Assembly: GCA_973895155.1 (NCBI GenBank)
Contig: OZ316894.1
Location: 13,640,001-13,704,000, forward strand
Direction of reading: 5' to 3'
From: Marsupella aquatica
Lineage: Eukaryota > Marchantiophyta
DNA length: 64,000 nucleotides
The notes below the pieces were generated by a model. It did not search any database. It had not been told where the DNA came from and saw only the letters and a program-made list of their open reading frames with translations. Positions 1 through 9,660 of this stretch are shown here, piece by piece (the stretch's first letter is position 1; each line of letters starts with the position of its first letter). Position numbers and translations under genes: made by a program.

Positions 1-193
1 CTGGAATCAAGGTTGCACAACTTACCAAGAAAAAGGGCAGTTGGAGCAGGAGCTCTGCAACAAAGGCACCACCACAAAGAATGCTAAAAGATGTCAACCG
101 CCCATAGCTGAAGGTAAACACTGTGAGCTTTTGAAGATAGACAAGGCATGAGGGATTCATCCAATGTCCCACTTCAAGGCAAGACAACACTAT

Positions 194-717
194 TCATCCA
201 TCACAGCAGTGCTCCACAGGAATGAAACCAAGCAAAATTTGGTGACCTCGGCTGATGACAAGGCCAATGTAGTTCACAATCCTTGACCGACCAGGATATG
301 GATTGGAATTACAATTAGTCAGCTCTTCTTCTTTGTTTCCTAACTCTGGGGGAAATGAGCATGACCAGGGAATTCTTTGAGAAATAGAAGTGCACAGGGA
401 AAATGAAATTGACTCATTGAGCTGCGCAAGATGACCACTACAGCATACTTGGACAGTTGTTCCGCAATCCATAAAATACCCTAACTTACATGCAATCTGT
501 ACACAACTTCTGTTGGCTGTCCCACAGCTCACGGCAGTGGCGTTGGGACAGGGCAAGTGAATATTGCCATAGCTGAAGCACATTGAGCTTGCAGCAAGAA
601 GTGAAGGAGCATGGCCAAAAGCAGAAAAGAAAGACAGACAGGTTTTACAAGAAGAAAACTAACAATCGCCAATCTGCTCAAATCCGCTGCACAGATCAAA
701 CCCTTTGAACTACACAA
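194..717 (-). pseudogene. Cysteine-rich secreted-type protein remnant
   Basis: Two overlapping reading frames on the minus strand look like one broken gene. The upstream frame (717 to about 585) contains a strongly hydrophobic segment rich in Leu and Phe ending LLQAQCASA, which resembles a signal peptide with a cleavage site. The downstream frame (583 to 194) is a 129-residue cysteine-rich stretch with about 14 Cys, including CPNATAVSC and CGTTVQVCC. A single-base shift near 585 would join them. The cysteine pattern faintly recalls wall-associated or receptor-like extracellular domains, but I do not recognise a family. It could be a chance ORF pair in degenerate DNA. Confidence 0.3.
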
Positions 718-1178
718 CCCTCCTTTGAAAACAATCCAATGTGCTTTGGCTGGTGGATGACAAGGACTGGGAGAAGAGGAAACGTCTGCACAATCAATCC
801 AAATGACGGGACACAGAGACCAAGCACAGATTGGATTTGTGCTTAGACAAAAACCACAAATTGTAGCATGGGCGCCATAGCATTGGGCGGCAATGGGAAG
901 AATTACATCAAATGAGTGGACAGAGAATGAACAGTCCGGTTATAGGCAAACAGCGACTGATGCCCTGATGCAATGAAACACGCATTGACATAGCGGAGGG
1001 ACATAAAAACTACATAAGCCAACTTACTGACCTTTTAAGGCCCACAATTTCAAGGGGAGGGACAAAGACAGCAGTAACAGACGCAGAGACAAAGCTGTAC
1101 TCTGTCAATTGAGTAGGCAAGTGGGTGGGTGAAGATCAACAACCAATGTAGCAGCGCAACCAGAGTAGCAACAAAGAA
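718..1178. other. No recognised feature
   Basis: I see no long ORF, RNA gene or element terminus here. The stretch belongs to the sequence into which retrotransposon A inserted. Confidence 0.4.
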
Positions 1179-1290
1179 GCAGCTTGCCCTCAGTCTCCTA
1201 TTTTGCAAGCAGCTCGTGCTCACCCTCAATCTCCTATTCTGCAAGCAGCTCACGCTCGTCCCTCTTGTTTTGCAAGCAGGTCATTCTTGT
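1179..1290 (+). repeat. Short tandem repeat, about 3 units of 30-38 bp
   Basis: Units begin with gcaagcag and continue with ctcrygctc and a CT-rich tract. Copies start near 1179, 1205, 1241 and 1271 and are imperfect. Small ORFs on both strands here are by-products of the repeat. Confidence 0.6.
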
Positions 1291-1919
1291 CGGCAATGGT
1301 GCAAGCTGTCCTCCTAAACTCTGACACCCAAAATGAATGTCAAGACCAAGCACCTCCAATCTGTTTGATCCCTTCCGCAAGTAGCCAAGCGGCAGACGAT
1401 AATGTAGGGATCAAGAACCAAGTGCCAGGCGGACATTGCACAAAATGAGGACCGGGGGCAGAGACAAAATCTATCGAAATCTACCGAAATCTACTTCTTG
1501 GGGTCCAGCCCACGGATGGACATCATGCAAGGTGGTAAAAAATGGTAAGTGCAATCGTTGGAGAGCTGTACTCGCAATTACTAACGGTGCATCCACAAAA
1601 CGTGTCATCAAGTTGTCGGTGCGGCCACAACAATTTTGACAGTCTCAGGATCACAGGTCCACAAACAAGTTGCAAATGAAGACACGCAACATCCAGGAGG
1701 GAAAGTCCACAACACTAACCCTTTGTAAAGCCCCTGAGCTTACCTTCTAGCTACCGACACAAAGAGAAAACCTACTCGAACACTAAAGCAACCCTAAACT
1801 CAAAGTCTCACCTTAGCGCAACAACTCCTGGATTGGATTCAGCTAGCTCAGGCTCAATGAAGCATGTCGCCTCGGGCTCTCCGGATCCTCCCAAGGCAGC
1901 AAACAAGTTAGGGTCCACG
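1291..1919. other. No recognised feature
   Basis: No supported gene. The last bases (1920-1924) are the left target-site duplication of retrotransposon A. Confidence 0.4.
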
Positions 1920-1924
1920 GTCCT
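1920..1924 (+). repeat. Left target-site duplication of element A (gtcct)
   Basis: The 5 bases before the LTR start TGTGAC are gtcct. The same 5 bases follow the far LTR end at 21811-21815. A 5-bp duplication is usual for Ty3/gypsy integrases. Confidence 0.9.
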
Positions 1925-2283
1925 TGTGACGCCGCCGGTACGGCGGTTAATGAGTGATTCGGTCTAACTGCGCTCGGCACGCACATTAGGAGTGTCTTAG
2001 ACCGCTATTATTAGCATAACGACAGTATTTAGGTAATCATTATGGGTAGGATATCATTAGGCAATAAGGGGGAATTCAGGTTCGGACTGGCGGCTGGTCG
2101 CTATTTGCACATCCGGGTTACGAGCGTGGAGGGGCCCCTCCCTCGGGTCCGTATAACGAACTTAAGGAAGCGGCCACTGACACGCGCTGACTCAGACCGG
2201 CGGAGTGGCCGGCACACCACAAGCGTGAGCGGTTCAGCCTATGGGCGTCGAGGAGACGTCGGGGGATCGACAAGCCCTCAAGG

Positions 2284-2290
2284 TATAAAA
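2284..2290 (+). promoter_or_regulatory. LTR TATA box (TATAAAA)
   Basis: GGTATAAAAGGGG occurs at the same place in all complete LTR starts of this family (also 18538-18544 and, on the minus strand, 36521-36527 and 46612-46618). The LTR ORF starts about 100 bp downstream, so this is likely the promoter for both the LTR ORF and the full-length retrotransposon RNA. Confidence 0.7.
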
Positions 2291-3544
2291 GGGGAGCCAA
2301 CCCTTTGTAGTGCACCAGTCCATCAGTCCACGCGCCAGCTTCGACCCCAGCTCTCTCGTTCGCTCTAAGTTGCCACTACGATCTCCTCTGAATGTCGCAC
2401 ACGATCCTCTCTAGCTTGGCCATTCGATTCTGGACGCAGTTCCTATCTACCGGAAGGCACTTGGCCGACTCATTGAAACACGCCAACCCGCGTCGATACA
2501 AAATCGGACGCGAGTACAAGAGAGCCATCCGCCTAGCAGGACGACACCACTACATCCTTAACTTTGACTACCCGTCTCAGAGCGAGCTTTACCGACCTGC
2601 AAAGGTATCCGGGTACTTCTTCAACGGAGACAAATATATCAGGTTCTGGGAAGCATTGCTTCGGCTTCCGGACGAGGTCTTCAATATCCCGGGTACGATC
2701 GACTTGCAGCGACATCACTTCGACCACATCCCTGCTCAGGTTTGGGCTATCATCAACAATAAGTCCAGCACTACCCGTTCGACAAGGTCGTCTGCACTCG
2801 CTTCGGAGAACTTCTACCAGCACCTACAGAGCTTCATAGGAACTCGGCTAGCAACCAACATGACCAACTCAGTCGTACCCGTACTGTCTGGGGGAAAAAT
2901 GTGGTTCTTGAGGAAGCACCGGGCCTATGGCTGCTAGTGTCAAGAGAGAACTTAAGTTAAAATCATGATTACTATTCTAGACTGGGTAGCAGACACCACA
3001 AGGAACGGTTCCGTGGATGAAAGCACAACATCATAACCCTTTTCTCCATACCTACGGACTATTGCCTCCTTGGCAGCTACCTTGGGTCGAGTTACAAAAT
3101 GAATATCTCCCAACGAGAAAGAAACGGGAGGCTCATCGGAGGGAGGTTTGTTGAGATCCATCTCAATACAAGATAAAAATTGTGCAAGCCCAATCTTGCC
3201 CGTAAACTATATAAGGGTATACAATTGGCTCTATTGAATTTAATACCGCAGTTGCAAATGCTTCTCCAAAGTGAAAAGTCATATGCTGGCGCATTATCTC
3301 TTTTTGGAGTACATGAATTCTAATAAGGAAAGGATTAGGGAGAGGAAGAATAGGTACTGGTCTGGGCATTATCGTACTATCAAATATTCCATCCAATTAA
3401 TTTTCATTCTAATGACAAGAGATAGAATCATTCAACAAAAAGATCATCCATTTCAAACAAATATCATGCATTGAGTTAACTCTAAGTATATACATGCAGA
3501 TGTTTATCTTAATAGGTTGATCTTCTTTTGAATGAAAATACTAT

Positions 3545-3810
3545 CTGAAGGTCCAACTCATACAAAATACCTCTGGCCGAGCCGAAGCTCTAAGCAAGAG
3601 TGCATGAGTGGGTCTACTTCATAAGGATTTCACCCAAAAGGGAGCATATGATGTCAAGGCATTGTTGAGCACTTTCTAACTCTTTAGAACTTAATAACCA
3701 TCTCCTATCAAATGACAACACTTTCTGAAGGTCCGACTCATACAAAATATCCCTGGCCGAGCCGAAGCTCTAAGCAAGAGTGCATGAGTGGGTCTACTTC
3801 ATAAGGGTTA
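3545..3810 (+). repeat. Direct repeat of about 85 bp, spaced 180 bp, inside E
   Basis: Nearly identical blocks begin ctgaaggtcc at 3545 and 3725 and include ggccgagccgaagctctaag and tgagtgggtctacttcataa. Differences are single bases. Confidence 0.85.
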
Positions 3811-4027
3811 TATTCATAGAAGAGATCATCAAGTCCAATGGATTTTTAAGACTTCACAACTTAGTTGATGAAAAATGGGGAGTGAGGGGAGAGAGCCCCT
3901 CTCCTCTTTATTTATAGTGCTCACACCTCAAGCACACGGATCAAGCATGACACACGGATGGAAGCCATGTGTCACACATCCAAGGCAAGTAAGTGTGCTA
4001 GTACTGTAGTTACGTGAGTGGAGCAAC

Positions 4028-4316
4028 TGTAGACAGTACACTGTAGTATGCACACTGTAGATCGTACACTATAGCATGCATACTGTAGATCGTACACTGT
4101 AACATGCACACTGTAGATTGTACACTGTAGCATGCACACTGTAGATCGTACACTGTAGCATGTACACTGTAGTATGCACACTGTAGCATGTACACTGTAG
4201 CATGCACACTGTAGATCGTACACTGTAGGTCTTGCACTGTAGCATGCACACTGTAGATCGAATAATATAGCATGCATACTGTAGACCGTGTACTGTAGCA
4301 TGCACACTATAGATTG
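4028..4316 (+). repeat. 14-bp minisatellite inside E
   Basis: About 20 tandem 14-bp units alternate between two forms, ACTGTAGATCGTAC and ACTGTAGCATGCAC, with scattered substitutions. Several overlapping minus-strand ORFs through it are artefacts of the repeat. Confidence 0.9.
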
Positions 4317-6540
4317 CATATGCGAGAATTTAAACTACTATCCTATACTACTAAGCTATACTTAGGAGGAACTTACTAAACAAAGAATCCCCATGACAGT
4401 ACCCGTACCCATACAACCTCAGGCTCAGCTTCAGCTTCAGCCGCAGCCTAGCCAAATCCCACCACCGATCGCCCATCCAGCATAAGTATGCTCCGTCATC
4501 AACGTTGTGGATCTTAGCGATGATGACGAGGCTACCCTACCCTTGACCAGGCGGCCCAGAGGAACAAGCGCTCAGGGGGCCGACACTATATCGTCCCCAC
4601 CCCCTGCTCTGACCCCAGGAGCGGCCCCAGCAGACAACATGGTGACCGTGGCTGACCCGGGCCCGTTACTAATGGCAGTAGCACTACCCAGGCCCGATCG
4701 GGAGGATGGGGAGGTATCACCTTCCCCGAGCCAGTCATGGGGGAAGAAGAGGAAGGAATCCGCCACTGCATCCGGGTTACCGTTGGCCACGGTAGCCGTG
4801 GCCAAGGTGACGATGCACCGCATGGGGGAAAATGTTCACAAAAACATCCTCCATCCTAAGCATGCGGTGTACCTGAAGACTCAGGGATTCGAGCACCTCG
4901 CCTCCCTCCCCTGGAACACTTGTAGGTACTACGGGGAGGACATGACAGAGTTCGTCAGGAATTATGACGACGCGCGTCAACATACTCGGCTACGGGGAAG
5001 GAGTATGTCCCTCACGGAAAAACGGCTCAGGATGATCTTCGGGTTACCCGAAGGTGACCATCGAGTCGAATCACGGGCTCCCGGGGGCAAGGGAGCCAAG
5101 TACCAATCTTCAAGTTTTCCCTCAGAGGGAGCAGTGGACAACGGGTTCGTGATGAAGACCTGCCTCATCCCCAAGATAGCTGAGCGACTGGAGTTCGAGA
5201 GGTACGCCCTCCACATGATGGAACCCCGGGGGGAGATCTCCGCCACCCAGGTTATCCAGGTCGAGAACTATCGACCTAGGAGGTGGGCGTCGTACTTCGC
5301 TAAGAAATTCCATGAAGAGATGGAGCGGCGAAGGAAGACACTGTACATTGGCGGGAAGGCGTATTTCGCTAGCCACATCGAGATCATTCTTGAGTGGTAC
5401 GCCCGGTTTGATCGACGAACCCTTCCCCGTGTCAACGTTACAAAGCTCGTCCCAGCTAGGTGGGTTTTCCCGGCCTTGGAGAGACGGCCCCAACCCGAGG
5501 CCCGAAGTCCAGCGGACACGCCAGCTTCACCCACCCCACCTCCACAAGTAGCTGTGGTCGTAACCGAGGGGGTACCGGATGGGTCGGGTATCACAACCAT
5601 TGATGTGACCCAACAGACTGGGCTAAGTACAGAAGTCGGTACGACGGAGGTCTTACCCGAGCCCGGTTCTCCCAAAGACCCACTAGTGGCTATTTCGGAG
5701 AACCGGACATTGCTACAGGAGGACGCTCCAGCCCCTTCCAACGTTACGTCCCCAGGGCTGGACGTCACTGCCCCGGCCCCCGCGCGTGTAGACGTCTGCC
5801 CGTGCCCAACTCCGGACAGGCACAACCTGGACCACCCGAAACTCTTCGTACCGGGTACATTTCTGAACGGGCTTCTGGGAGATTTCTCTCATCAGATTGC
5901 CCGCGATACCGGGGAGTTCGTGGCCCGGAAGGTAGCCTGTTTCTTCAATCAGGAGTTGGTTGCCGCAGTAAAGGCACGACGGGCCCAGTCAGAGGCCCTT
6001 CAGAGGATAGAGCGGTACCGGGTGGAGTCCGTGTACCTAAAGAACGAAGTTGCGGCTCAAGAGGCTGAGCTTCAGCAACTACGACCCAAGGTTGCAGCCG
6101 CCGATGAGTTGTTAGCAAAGGCGCACACTCTTACCGCCCTAGCCGAACAGGCCAAAGCTGGGAACGAGGCCGAGATTACACGACTCCGGAACCAGATTGA
6201 CAGTTTGAAGAATCAAACTGTCACCTGGCAGAAAGACCTGGAGGAGGCCGAGGAACGGGCCCAACGGGACACGGCGGAGATAGCCACGCTGCAGGCCGAG
6301 GTGGCGCGGCTCCAAACCGAGGCCGAGAAGCAGGACCAGCTGGCGGGTAAACTGACAAGTGACGCCCAACAGTTGGAGGAGGCTTGTCAGGAGGCAGCAG
6401 AGGAGACGGACGCGGCGAGGCGAGAGAACAAATCTCTGCTGGACCAGGTCCACCTCCTCAAGGCGGACAATGACAAGTTTCGAAGGCAGCGGGATGGCCA
6501 CTCCCATTCAGGCGGCTCTGGCAAGCGTGCCAAGCATTAG

Positions 6541-7433
6541 CGGCAGAGTAGGAATAGATTAGGATTAGGACTAGCTTAGTCAGGTTCTTGGGACAGGCAC
6601 CTGCCTTCGGTACAGCATTGCTGCCATGCTGTCCAGCCTGCATAGATTAGGATCTTCTAATAAGACAGCCGTTTCCGGCCTGACTATCAGCTTAGTTAAG
6701 ACCTTAGTCAGTGAATCTTCGGCGAGAGGACACCCCGTCCCTCGGCCCTTAGTATTTAGTGCACCCCTCGGTAGAGGCAGGGGGGTTTTTAGTTGCAGAG
6801 TTGGGCGTCCGCAGTAGATGCGGGGAGTCCCGACCTCTGGGAATGAAAGAGTACCAAGGGGAGGGGGTAGGACTAAGCTCGCCGGGCGAGTGCGGAGCCG
6901 GGCTCCGTTGTAGTGTGCACCCTCGGCCTTGAACCTGTTCATTCCGGGGCTGTCGGGTCAACTAAGTGTACGCATATGTTCCCTTTGTAGTAAAATCCTT
7001 TCCCATCATTTTCCTTCGTGTAAATCGAGATTGTATGCATGTGCGCGTGTATGTGTGTGGGTTTCTTGTATATGGGTGGCAGCGCCAGGCCGAACGCACT
7101 ACCTGAGACATGCACAGGGTGCAGTCTGCGGGTAAGTGGTTGCGAGCACGGGTTGAGGACCTGTATCATCGAATCCGGATCGAAGGCGGATAGCACGAAG
7201 GCTTAGAAGTCCTTAAGCCGGGGTCGATCCTGCTATCGACTAAGGTACGTTCCGGCGGCGGAACACAAACCATACCTAGGAGGTGTCCGTATTTAGCAGT
7301 ATGCGCACTTAGCGCTAGTTTACAAGAGTAAGGTGCATTACGTGCTTCCCTTCCTGCCCGAACCCTCAGATTTACGAGGGATGGGCCCGTCTAAGCTGAA
7401 GTCTGAGTTAAGGCCGCAGCCGATGACGTGACA
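6541..7433 (+). other. Non-coding tail of the A 5' LTR
   Basis: About 890 bp between the stop of the LTR ORF and the LTR end, conserved in all LTR copies. It includes a G-rich tract (gggggttttt near 6780) and a GT-rich stretch near 7040. No gene is visible. It may hold RNA-processing or packaging signals. Confidence 0.5.
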
Positions 7434-7446
7434 TAGCCTTTGTTTT

Positions 7447-7463
7447 TGGCGCTAGATGGAGGG
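7447..7463 (+). promoter_or_regulatory. Primer-binding-site candidate
   Basis: TGGCGCTAGATGGAGGG starts 14 bp after the LTR end, and the same word lies at the same place in B (42938-42954). TGG pairs with the CCA end of a tRNA. The wording is like that of other plant gypsy elements; I did not assign the tRNA. Confidence 0.55.
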
Positions 7464-7557
7464 GGCACTCTACATATCGTAGAGGGGAGACATGTGCGTA
7501 TTCACCTAGGCAGGATACATCAAGACGTAGTACTAACCATCGCATTTATATGAGTAA

Positions 7558-9660
7558 ATGCCCGTCACTCGTTCTCAAGCAGCTTACTTGAGGAGATTGA
7601 CCAGCGAACGAGAAAGTGCAACCACGACAAGTTCCGATTCTTTGGACTCGGAAGACTCGCACTCGCCCCGACGTATGAACATACCCCCGGGACCTTCGGG
7701 GTCCGGTTCGACCGGTCCTCCAGCGGTTCCACCGCCACCACCACCGCCACCACCACCACCACCACCACCTATGGCAGCCGCTCCACCAATGGCCCGCGCT
7801 GCTCAAGCTCCTCCACAAATATCGCAACGATCATGATTTCATTATCGACCTTTCAAGGGGCGTCATGGGGATGATCCGGATGAATGGTTGGATGAGTTTG
7901 AAGCCACTGCTAAAGCTAATGGGGAAGACGCCATTAAGCTAACCGTCCTCCAGGGAGTGATGCGGGGAGAAGCTCGTCCATGGTGCAACTCGTTGCCGCC
8001 CGGGACTACATGGGCACAATTCCAAGCTGCATTGCTGCAGGAGTTTCGTGCCATTGGATCGGAACAGCGTTCTCTATTAAAGATTGGCCAGCTTCGCATG
8101 GGAAAGAAGGAGTCCCTGCGGAAGTTCATTCAGAAGTTTCAGAAACTTGCGGCCAAGATCCGGCCCAAGCCGGGAGACGCGCTCCAGCTTACATGGTTCC
8201 TTCATGGTTTGCCCACGAATATGCAATTCTGGGTACGCCAAAATAATCCGATTTCAATGCAGGCGGCCATAGCGTGCGCCGAGACTTACCGGGAGTCCAC
8301 CTATAACTCCCGGCGGAGCCAGCGAGCACGCCGCAAGAAGGGTAAGTACGAGACCTTCAGTCAGTGACTCCGAATCGGACGAGAGGAAGAAGAAATGCAA
8401 GAAGAAAAAGAAACATTGTTCGACCTCGTCTAGCTCAGAGACAGAATCCAGTTCGGATTCAGCTTCAAGCACTGGATCCTCTACCTCCAGTTCATCAGGA
8501 AGTGACTCGGAGAGCGAAAGCTGGAGCAAAAAGAAGAAGAGACGAGTGAAGAAGGAGGGGAAGATCAAACCCCGGGCGCGAAGAACGATACCAGATCCAA
8601 AGGCTGCCGAAGCAGACAAGCTGAACAAAATCACGGATCGACTCAAAGCACTGTCAGTACATCTTGCAGAAAAGCCGGTGGAGAAGAAGAAGCCATCTGA
8701 GATTCGAGCCCATGCGTGGTGTTCAAAGTGCTTCCAATCCGGCCATGTGGTGCAGGAATGCCCAAGGTGGAAGAATCGAGTTCACCAAGTAGAGCTGGAT
8801 GATGTTGACAACCCGGGTCCCGAATCGGAGTCCATAGAGTATTTCTTTGAGGACCCTCCTGATTCCGTGTACCAAATTTCAACGGTAGGTCCGCGTAATT
8901 TAGCGGGTAGAACTGCGTACCCCTACCCAAACAATGGCCGGAGTTTCCAGGTTATCAGTAACCCGAGCATCCCTCCTAAGCCAGAAATTTGGCAATCCCC
9001 GGTTTGTTATAACTGTGAAAAGCCAGGACACTTTGCAAGGGAATGCACTGAACCAAGACGACAGGGAGATGGCCGAGGCACCCCACTATGTCAAGTTTGC
9101 AAAACGGAGGCTCATTCCACGGCCAACTATCCATTGGTAATCGCTGCTCGAACGAGCGCAGCTAGACCGGCCCAGGCTGGACCGGCCACGAGCGATGCAG
9201 TCGTCCAAATGATTGCTGTAGAATGGCAAGATGACAATACCGAGTGCTACCGAGTGTCGACAAGGGCCGAACAAAAGGAAGAGAAGACGGAGGAGAAACG
9301 AAGGAAAAAGCAAGATACTACTCCGGTGCAGCCAGCGATAGATATACCCTCGGAGAAGGACGATGACTACCGACGGGACGACCCGAAGCTATTTTTCCCC
9401 CGCATCGAAGAATTGGTAAAGAAACAGCTGGAGGCCTACGAAGCTCGGGAATACCAAAAGGCAATCGATAAGGACATCAAAGCAGCCGAGACCGCCCGGC
9501 GCCAGGAGCAAGAGGAGCAAGAAAAGCAAGAGGAAGCCAAGCTGCAGCCGAAAGAGGATAAAAAGGAGAACTATGATATTAAGGAAGACGTGAAGAGTTG
9601 CCCGGTTACAGCGACGGTGGGGCAACTGCTACAGAACAACCCACAGTACAGACGGCAACT
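7558..9660 (+). pseudogene. gag: gag of element A
   Basis: Starts at ATG 7558 (MPVTRSQAAYLRRL). After a Ser- and Pro-rich N-terminus comes a retrotransposon gag region (DPDEWLDEFEATAKANGED, then LRKFIQKFQKLAAKIRP), a Lys/Ser-rich segment, and zinc knuckles of CX2CX4HX4C type (CSKCFQSGHVVQEC and CYNCEKPGHFAREC). The last Cys of a third knuckle is Tyr here but Cys in B. Lesions: TGA at 7834-7836 where B has CGA, a frameshift near 8360-8367, and an in-frame loss of about 18 codons near 9240 relative to B, bounded by a short repeat of accgagt. The frame then runs on into protease. Confidence 0.85.

Larger units (their letters stand above)
2885..4398 (+). mobile_element. Solo LTR E inserted in the LTR ORF of A
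   Basis: This 1,514-bp block is absent from the 3' LTR of A. It begins TGTCTGGGGG, ends CCCATGACA and is bounded by gtac on both sides (2881-2884, 4399-4402); removing it and one gtac restores the arrangement of the 3' LTR. TG...CA ends without internal coding sequence, plus a TATA-like tttatttatag near 3907, fit a solo LTR, perhaps copia-type. The duplication is 4 bp, or 5 bp with a mismatch. It contains two internal repeat arrays. Confidence 0.75.
2392..6540 (+). pseudogene. LTR-borne ORF (globular domain plus coiled coil), 5' LTR of A
   Basis: The reading frame opens at ATG 2392 (MSHTILSS), is interrupted at 2884 by solo LTR E, resumes at 4403 and ends at 6540 with a basic tail SGKRAKH. 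Besides E there is a TAA at 4483-4485 where the 3' LTR copy has CAA. From 4507 the frame is open for 677 residues. The central part (FEHLASLPW, then FGLPEG) resembles the plant-mobile-domain style of retroelement-associated proteins. A Pro/Thr/Ser-rich linker follows, then about 200 residues of heptad-rich coiled coil. A putative nuclear signal GKKRKES precedes the globular part. Function unknown. The intact relative is at 43868-46510. Confidence 0.75.
1925..7433 (+). repeat. 5' LTR of element A (interrupted by solo LTR E)
   Basis: Begins TGTGACGCCGCCGGTACGGC and ends ATGACGTGACA, matching the 3' LTR at 18179-21810 and the LTRs of B. Removing the E insertion and its 4-bp duplication leaves about 3,991 bp, close to the 4,010 bp of the complete B LTR. 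It holds a TATA box about 360 bp from its start and a long sense ORF that fills most of its length. The LTR start carries a short hairpin, CCGCC-GGTAC-GGCGG. Confidence 0.92.

Noticed and set aside
4010-4319. Three overlapping 78-115-codon minus-strand ORFs
   Set aside because: They are translations of the 14-bp minisatellite and have no other support.
4020-4320. CRISPR-like array
   Set aside because: Head-to-tail 14-bp units without spacers, in a plant element.
7300-7460. TAGCGC and GGCGCTA words in retrotransposon A resembling the DT1 palindrome
   Set aside because: Only half-sites or different spacing. They belong to the conserved LTR and primer-site sequence, not to the 15-bp motif.
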